Below are positions 59,468 to 64,000 of a stretch of DNA of 64,000 nt, piece by piece. Numbering within the stretch: the stretch's first letter is position 1; each line of letters starts with the position of its first letter. The notes beneath the pieces were generated by a model, which did no database searches, was not told the origin of the DNA, and worked only from the letters and a program-made list of their open reading frames with translations. Source of the DNA: Prevotellaceae bacterium UBA1746 (GTDB lineage Bacteria; Bacteroidota; Bacteroidia; Bacteroidales; Bacteroidaceae); contig DCHS01000049.1 of the NCBI GenBank assembly GCA_002314875.1, positions 18,845-82,844 of the forward strand, in the 5' to 3' direction. A program made the translations under genes and the position numbers.

Positions 59468-62443
59468 ATGAACCGCATTATTATTCTTTTATTTGCCCTG
59501 CTTTCATTTGGAGTCTCTTCCTTTGCAGCAGAAAACAATCCGGCTTCCGTGGTTGGACTCTTGAATCGTATTGGTGGCAATGGAACGGCTGACAGAATGG
59601 TAACCGTTCTTGATGAAAGTCTGGCGACAAATGGTCAGGAACTCTTCGTTATTACGGCCATTAATGGTAAACCTGCTGTTAAAGGAACGAGTATTTCTGC
59701 GATTACAACGGGTATTAATTGGTATCTCAATCACTATGCGCATGTAAATCTTACATGGAATCAGTTGACGGCGGACTTGTCTGAAACTGCTTTCCCTGTT
59801 CCCGAGAATGAAGAGCGTCATGTCTGCGATGCCGATTATCGATACTATCTGAACTATTGCACCTTCGGCTATTCCATGACAACCTGGACTTGGGAACGCT
59901 GGCAGCAAGAGATTGACTGGATGGCGTTGCATGGCATTAATATGCCGTTGCAGATTGTTGGTCTCGAACAAGTGTGGAAAGCGCTTTTGATGGAAGACTA
60001 TGGCTATTCCGAAGCAGATGCAGAGGCCTTTGTGCCTGGTCCTGCCTTTACCGCCTGGTGGGGTATGAACAACCTTGAAGGCTGGGGCGGAGATAACAAC
60101 AAACCCGCTACTGGTGTCAAGAACGATGCTTGGTACGACCGTCAGGTTGCTTTGGCTCAAAAGATTCTCGCTCGCGAACGTGAGATGGGTATGCAGCCAG
60201 TTTTACCGGGTTTCAGTGGTACGGTTCCCGATAATTTTGGTACCAAGACCGGCATTGCTTGTGAGAGTCAGGGTGGATGGTGTGGCTTCCAGCGCCCTTA
60301 TATCATGGATCCTACGAATGCAAGATTCTCGGAAGTTGCTGCAGCGTACTATAAGCAATTGGAAAAAGTGATGGGAACGTCCCTTTACTATTCCATGGAT
60401 CCCTTCCATGAAGGTGGTCGTATTGCAAGTGGAAAATATGCTGAGGGCTATAAGGCCATTTATGATGCAATGAATACCTGCTGTGGTACTAACACAAAAT
60501 GGGTGATCCAGCAGTGGCAATGGAGCTCCTATCAGGGAACTTCCCTCACCGCGGTTCCTGAAAAGCGATTAATCGTTCTTGATTTGTTCAGCGATGGCCA
60601 GCCAAAATTTGATGCTTGGAAAGGCTATAATCCTCAGGAAGCTGTTTATTGCGCCATTCCGAATTTCGGAGGTCGTACAGGTTTCTTTGGACGTATTCCC
60701 AAGATGGCTGACAATTATTTCAGTTATAAGTCAAAGTATTCAACTATCAAGGGAATTGGTGCGGCTCCTGAAGCCATTGAACAGACGCCTGTGGTTTATG
60801 ACTTGTTGTTTGAATTGCCTTGGATGGGCCAGAAGCCTGATTGTTCCGCTTGGATGCGTGATTATGCCGCTGCTCGTTATGGTAGAACTTCTGTTAGTAA
60901 AGGAACGGCGGACAGTGCCGCTGATACCGCTTGGCAGATTCTCCTCAATACGGTTTTGAACAATACTACGGAACTGCAAGGTCCTCATGAGGCCATTGTC
61001 TGTGCGCGTCCCTCGTTAACGGTGAATTCCGTCAGCACTTGGGGTGGCACGACGATTTATTATGACCAGATGCAGGTTTGCGAGGCTGCTTATGATCTTC
61101 TCGCCGCTTACGATGACATAACAACAAACGGTAGTGAACTTGCTAAATTGAACTATTCGTACGATCTCGTGGATATAACCCGTCAGGTTCTGACCGATTA
61201 TTCCAAGAGTTTGTTGGCGGGCATCCAGCAAGCATCGTCTGATACTGCAAGCAATGAATTCAGAGAGCGTCGTGCAGCATTCTTGCAACTGATTCTTGAT
61301 CTGGATGAACTGTTGGGAACGAACCGTATCTTCCGTTTAGGAAATTGGACCGAGACGGCTCGCAATGCTGCTTCGGAAGTTCCCGGTGCTACGGATTCCA
61401 CCCGCGACTGGTACGAACTGGACAATGCACGCACCCTGATTACGACTTGGGGCGATTATGACCAAAGCGAAGGCGGCCTGCGCGACTATTCTTACCGTGA
61501 GTGGCAAGGCATGTTGAAGGATTACTACTACCCCCGTTGGAAGTACTGGTTCGAACATAAGATGCAGGCACCATCCAAAGGTTGGTTCTACACCGACTGG
61601 AACTGGGCCCATGAAACGGGACGTCCTACAGGTGCAACTTCGAAAGGAACGACTGCATATAGCAAGAATAGGACATACTATTCTGCAGAGCCCGAAGGCG
61701 ACAGCTATGAAGTTGCCAAGCGATTATTAGAGAAGTATGTTCTTCCCTATAAGAAGGCTGACGGAACAACGGGTTATGACTATTATCTTCTCGACAGTCA
61801 CCATGATGGCGTTTGGACTTATCCGGTAGAAGATACTTCTGATTGGAGCACTCTTGAAAGTTACAAGCAGTACATCAACACTTTGTCAGCAGTTGTCGTC
61901 CCTTTTTATGATGGCCGTACGGATGAAGATGCGGCCATGATTTATCAGACAAAAGGAATTCCTGCAACTCTTCATCAGAAAACCCAGGAAGTGCTATGTG
62001 ACGAGGGCGACAAAATCACCTTGAGTTGGACGGGTAATGATGGCCTGAAATATTGTTACCTTACCGTTTGGCTTGATAGTGATGGTGATGGCACTTTTGA
62101 AAAGAAAGTAACGACTTTGGGAACAGCAAATGCGCAGAATTCTGCGGTTTGTAATGGAAGTGTAACGATTACATGTCCCGATTTGGGCAAGTGCCGTGAG
62201 ACAAGAGTACGCATGCGATTTGATTCTGCCTGGAATATCGCAAAGACTGCTGACGCTACAGCTACTCGTTTCTTTTACGATATTCCGCTGGTTTCCTATT
62301 CGAGAGTAGTTGGTCTTGACTCACCTACCTGCTCTTCGCCCGCAGTTGGAAACGCTGCTTATGATTTGAGTGGCCGGCGCCGGGCTGCTGCTCATCATGC
62401 TGTGGTCATCTCATCAAATGGTCGAAAGACCTACATTAAATAA
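59468..62443 (+). CDS. GH89 alpha-N-acetylglucosaminidase
   Basis: This 991-aa exported enzyme has a signal peptide (IIILLFALLSFGVSSFAA), which selects the start at MNRIII. NAGLU signatures are YRYYLNYCTFGYSMTTWTWE, MALHGINMPLQIVGLEQVW, FTAWWGMNNLEGWGG and YYSMDPFHEGG, which includes the acid/base region. GH89 removes terminal alpha-GlcNAc, for example from gastric mucin or heparan sulfate. The last 150 residues form a beta-sandwich-like tail ending YDLSGRRRAAAHHAVVISSN, then GRKTYIK. This resembles the C-terminal tail of the 1227-aa surface protein and may be a sorting signal. Confidence 0.92.
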   Translation: MNRIIILLFALLSFGVSSFAAENNPASVVGLLNRIGGNGTADRMVTVLDESLATNGQELFVITAINGKPAVKGTSISAITTGINWYLNHYAHVNLTWNQLTADLSETAFPVPENEERHVCDADYRYYLNYCTFGYSMTTWTWERWQQEIDWMALHGINMPLQIVGLEQVWKALLMEDYGYSEADAEAFVPGPAFTAWWGMNNLEGWGGDNNKPATGVKNDAWYDRQVALAQKILAREREMGMQPVLPGFSGTVPDNFGTKTGIACESQGGWCGFQRPYIMDPTNARFSEVAAAYYKQLEKVMGTSLYYSMDPFHEGGRIASGKYAEGYKAIYDAMNTCCGTNTKWVIQQWQWSSYQGTSLTAVPEKRLIVLDLFSDGQPKFDAWKGYNPQEAVYCAIPNFGGRTGFFGRIPKMADNYFSYKSKYSTIKGIGAAPEAIEQTPVVYDLLFELPWMGQKPDCSAWMRDYAAARYGRTSVSKGTADSAADTAWQILLNTVLNNTTELQGPHEAIVCARPSLTVNSVSTWGGTTIYYDQMQVCEAAYDLLAAYDDITTNGSELAKLNYSYDLVDITRQVLTDYSKSLLAGIQQASSDTASNEFRERRAAFLQLILDLDELLGTNRIFRLGNWTETARNAASEVPGATDSTRDWYELDNARTLITTWGDYDQSEGGLRDYSYREWQGMLKDYYYPRWKYWFEHKMQAPSKGWFYTDWNWAHETGRPTGATSKGTTAYSKNRTYYSAEPEGDSYEVAKRLLEKYVLPYKKADGTTGYDYYLLDSHHDGVWTYPVEDTSDWSTLESYKQYINTLSAVVVPFYDGRTDEDAAMIYQTKGIPATLHQKTQEVLCDEGDKITLSWTGNDGLKYCYLTVWLDSDGDGTFEKKVTTLGTANAQNSAVCNGSVTITCPDLGKCRETRVRMRFDSAWNIAKTADATATRFFYDIPLVSYSRVVGLDSPTCSSPAVGNAAYDLSGRRRAAAHHAVVISSNGRKTYIK

Positions 62444-62483
62444 AATACGCGCGTGTACATTTTTATGTACGCGCGCGTATTTT
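62441..62483 (+). terminator. Terminator overlapping the end of the GH89 gene
   Basis: AAAATACGCGCGTGTACAT pairs with ATGTACGCGCGCGTATTTT around a TTTT loop. The stem starts at the last base of the stop codon. Confidence 0.9.
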
Positions 62484-62579
62484 CCATTAACACTTCTTAG
62501 GCTTTTTAACATAGGGAGATTTGGAGATTCCAAGAATAATTCGTAACTTAAAGATACGTAGTGTAGAGAAGACTGCAAA

Positions 62580-62660
62580 ATGCGGCGGTTGAAACGCGGT
62601 GGTGGGGGAATTTCAACCAGGTCGGACCTAGGAAAAACTGCCCCGTGGGAGCGTTTCATG
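62580..62660. other. GC-rich structured stretch in the convergent gap between GH89 and recO
   Basis: GGTTGAAA (62587-62594) can pair with TTTCAACC (62611-62618). Alternatively GAAACGC (62591-62597) can pair with GCGTTTC (62651-62657). The two pairings share bases and exclude each other. AGGTCGGACCT and a CCCC/GGGG pair lie inside. No coding frame, terminator or clear promoter was found in this stretch. It could be a small RNA on either strand. Confidence 0.4.
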
Positions 62661-62721
62661 TAAGTGCGCCCAAAACTTTAACATTACAAAGCGAGATAGT
62701 TAACGGAGAAACAAGTAGGGT

Positions 62722-63447
62722 TTAGCGGAAAATTGCCTGGAGAATCGCCAAACTTTTCAGTTCCGGGAAATTTGGCAGATGCAGACGGTAGTAAGTGAGG
62801 ATAAAGTGCAGAATGCGATTTCGCTGGTTGCCCGAAAGTTGGAAAAGATGCATTGTTCCAAAATTCATCCGGACAAGTTGGCGAAGCGCTTTCAAATCCT
62901 CTCCACTTATATAATACGTGTGATCAGGACGTCGGCCGACATATTCTGCACCTTGAAGATCAAAGTACGGTTCATCACTGTCATCTTCAAGATTAGGCTG
63001 GATGCCTAAGAACTGGCTCAGTCGTAAAAGAAATACGATATGAAAGTTGGCAAAGTCTTTTTCTGCTTCATCCAACCATTGTATAGCAGCAGATATATAA
63101 TCGAAGAGCAAGCCTCCGTCACTCTCTATGCGCGTTGCATTTAGCAGGAATTCTGCCAGAAACATCACAATGGTCGACTTCACAGGATCACTTTGCAGCG
63201 AATGAAGCTGAACGGACGGACGTGCCGTCTTAGGCTTGAACATCTTTGTTCGGGGAGTAACCTCCCATGAAACATCTAAAAGCGCAAGTGGTTGGAAAAG
63301 GGTAAAATGTACTGAAGCCCGCTGGCTGTGGCTGATGTTCACCATAAGCGTCACCCTTCCTGCCGAACGGGAAAGGGCGTTTACAATCAGTTTGTCTTCT
63401 GAAAATTTTAGACTGCTGAGGACTAATATCTGGTGATTTTCGATCAT
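62722..63447 (-). CDS. recO: DNA repair protein RecO
   Basis: This 241-aa protein begins with an OB-fold typical of RecO (ILVLSSLKFSEDKLIVNALS, then GRVTLMVNIS). A helical domain follows, with FLAEFLLNATRIESDGGLLF and FHIVFLLRLSQFLGIQPNLE. RecO binds ssDNA and helps load RecA with RecR. The Met at 63447 matches the usual start just before the first strand; 63456 is also possible. No zinc-binding Cys cluster is seen, which is normal in some lineages. It is convergent with GH89 and divergent from tRNA-Glu. Confidence 0.9.
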   Translation of the reverse strand: MIENHQILVLSSLKFSEDKLIVNALSRSAGRVTLMVNISHSQRASVHFTLFQPLALLDVSWEVTPRTKMFKPKTARPSVQLHSLQSDPVKSTIVMFLAEFLLNATRIESDGGLLFDYISAAIQWLDEAEKDFANFHIVFLLRLSQFLGIQPNLEDDSDEPYFDLQGAEYVGRRPDHTYYISGEDLKALRQLVRMNFGTMHLFQLSGNQRNRILHFILTYYRLHLPNFPELKSLAILQAIFR

Positions 63448-63597
63448 TTTTGGCAAATTTCCGCCTTTTTAAGAAGAAACCGCGCGAATCTCCCTCGAAA
63501 AACTATATTTTTAGGTCTCAAAAGCGGACTTTCCGTAACTCAACTTGGCAAAAATGGCATTTTGATTAAGAATTTTTAAAAATAATAGCAAGAATGT

Positions 63598-63628
63598 TTT
63601 GCCAATCCAAAATGTTGCCGTACTTTTG
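63598..63628 (+). promoter_or_regulatory. Promoter of the tRNA-Glu gene
   Basis: TTTG at 63598-63601 and TACTTTTG at 63621-63628 are separated by 19 nt. The start is predicted near 63634, about 58 nt before the mature tRNA. Nothing else is recognised between 63457 and 63597. Confidence 0.75.
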
Positions 63629-63692
63629 CACTCGCAAACGGGTCGCAAACCTGGCGAGCTTCCAAAACGCTGGATTGCATTACCGTTAGCCT

Positions 63693-63767
63693 GGTCCCTT
63701 CGTCTATCGGTTAGGACGAGAGATTTTCATTCTCTAAAGAGCGGTTCGATTCCGCTAGGGACTACCA
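63693..63767 (+). tRNA. tRNA-Glu (anticodon TTC), CCA encoded
   Basis: A full cloverleaf is visible: acceptor GGTCCCT with AGGGACT, D-loop with TCGGTTAGGA, and anticodon stem AGAGA-TCTCT around TTTTCAT (anticodon TTC at 63726-63728). The T-arm GCGGTTCGATTCCGC and the terminal CCA follow. From memory this gene also lies beside rpsT in other Bacteroidales. Confidence 0.97.
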
Positions 63768-63981
63768 ACGACAATTAAGTGTCAAAAGTGAAAAGTGGAA
63801 AGACAATTGAACCTTCGCACAGTTCGGTTACTTTTCATTTTTTTTGACTTCTTACATTGTCTCGCGAATAAAAGTCAAATCTTCAGCTAGTACCGTCGGG
63901 ATGACGCGCTATTTTCCTCCTCGCTGAGACTGACCGGAGTTCCACCTTATCATATGTATAATAGAAAAAATCAATAACAAA
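63768..63981 (+). promoter_or_regulatory. Spacer between tRNA-Glu and rpsT: likely terminator and rpsT leader
   Basis: GTGAAAAGT (near 63788) can pair with ACTTTTCAT, followed by T8 around 63838-63844, a plausible long terminator for the tRNA transcript. Further on, CCGTCGGGATGACG and GACCGGAGTTCC lie in the presumed rpsT leader, where S20 autoregulation could act. No exact TAnnTTTG element for rpsT was found. Confidence 0.4.
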
Positions 63982-64000
63982 ATGGCAAATCACAAGTCAT
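63982..64000 (+). CDS. rpsT: 30S ribosomal protein S20, start only
   Basis: Only six codons are inside the window, reading MANHKS, the conserved start of Bacteroidales S20. The AT-rich leader and the neighbouring recO and tRNA-Glu genes agree with this. The rest of the gene lies beyond the window, so the call rests on a short match plus gene order. Confidence 0.8.

Noticed and set aside
1..64000. Insertion sequences, prophage, integrons or toxin-antitoxin pairs
   Set aside because: No transposase, integrase, terminase or recognisable toxin-antitoxin pair was found in either strand, and no terminal inverted repeats flank any gene group.

Overview
The window is a stretch of a Bacteroidales chromosome, most likely Prevotellaceae-like. 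The evidence is direct. There is a SusC/SusD pair. Promoters follow the Bacteroidetes -33 TTTG / -7 TAnnTTTG pattern. Starts lack Shine-Dalgarno sequences. MurE carries the DNPR motif of meso-DAP ligases. The order recO - tRNA-Glu - rpsT is, from memory, that of Bacteroides and Prevotella. No insertion sequence, prophage, integron or CRISPR array was found.

Layout. 1-11000 holds the 3' part of an alpha-2-macroglobulin gene, an RlpA-like gene behind a long structured leader, a very large secreted discoidin/FIVAR-type surface protein with extreme codon bias, and a DUF5686 outer-membrane protein. 11000-20850 is largely housekeeping: a DUF1634-TauE/SafE pair, a THUMP rRNA methyltransferase with an RG-rich tail, DPP-IV, and the operon recJ-recQ-ridA. 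21000-29600 has a sugar symporter with a GH130 phosphorylase, a WaaP/InaA-like kinase, a WYL regulator followed by an operator, a structured leader and a 114-aa unknown protein, then a CYTH protein, a 53-aa membrane protein, prfB and an acyl-CoA ligase.

29870-46330 is the accessory core, a polysaccharide utilization locus. A SusC whose C-terminus is fused to an OmpA-like domain is followed by SusD, a terminator, and a 22-bp-periodic array of TCAC-N4-GTGA boxes. A co-directional run of seven exported enzymes follows: metallophosphoesterase-PA14, GH92-PA14 mannosidase, alkaline phosphatase, a GH63/MGH1-like glycosidase, GH125 alpha-1,6-mannosidase, an EEP-family phosphatase and a PI-PLC-like phospholipase. 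The mix of alpha-mannosidases with four phosphoesterases points to phosphorylated mannose glycans, such as phosphomannan, phosphorylated N-glycans or GPI-anchored mannoproteins (inference). The GH130/symporter pair and the GH89 alpha-N-acetylglucosaminidase elsewhere in the window would fit the same diet.

46500-55900 (minus strand) is a partial dcw cluster, rsmH-ftsL-ftsI-murE-mraY-murD-ftsW. It lacks mraZ at its head and ends after ftsW at a strong terminator, so murG-murC-ftsQ-ftsA-ftsZ are not here. The rest is a YncE-like beta-propeller, gpmI, GH89, recO, tRNA-Glu(TTC) and the first codons of rpsT.

Most notable: the SusC-OmpA fusion, the phospho-mannose locus with PI-PLC, and two unrelated intergenic arrays (11106-11189 and 35325-35424) whose short palindromic units both repeat at exactly 22 bp. 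The WYL / operator / double-hairpin / unknown-protein module at 24.4-25.9 kb is the other candidate for an undescribed system.
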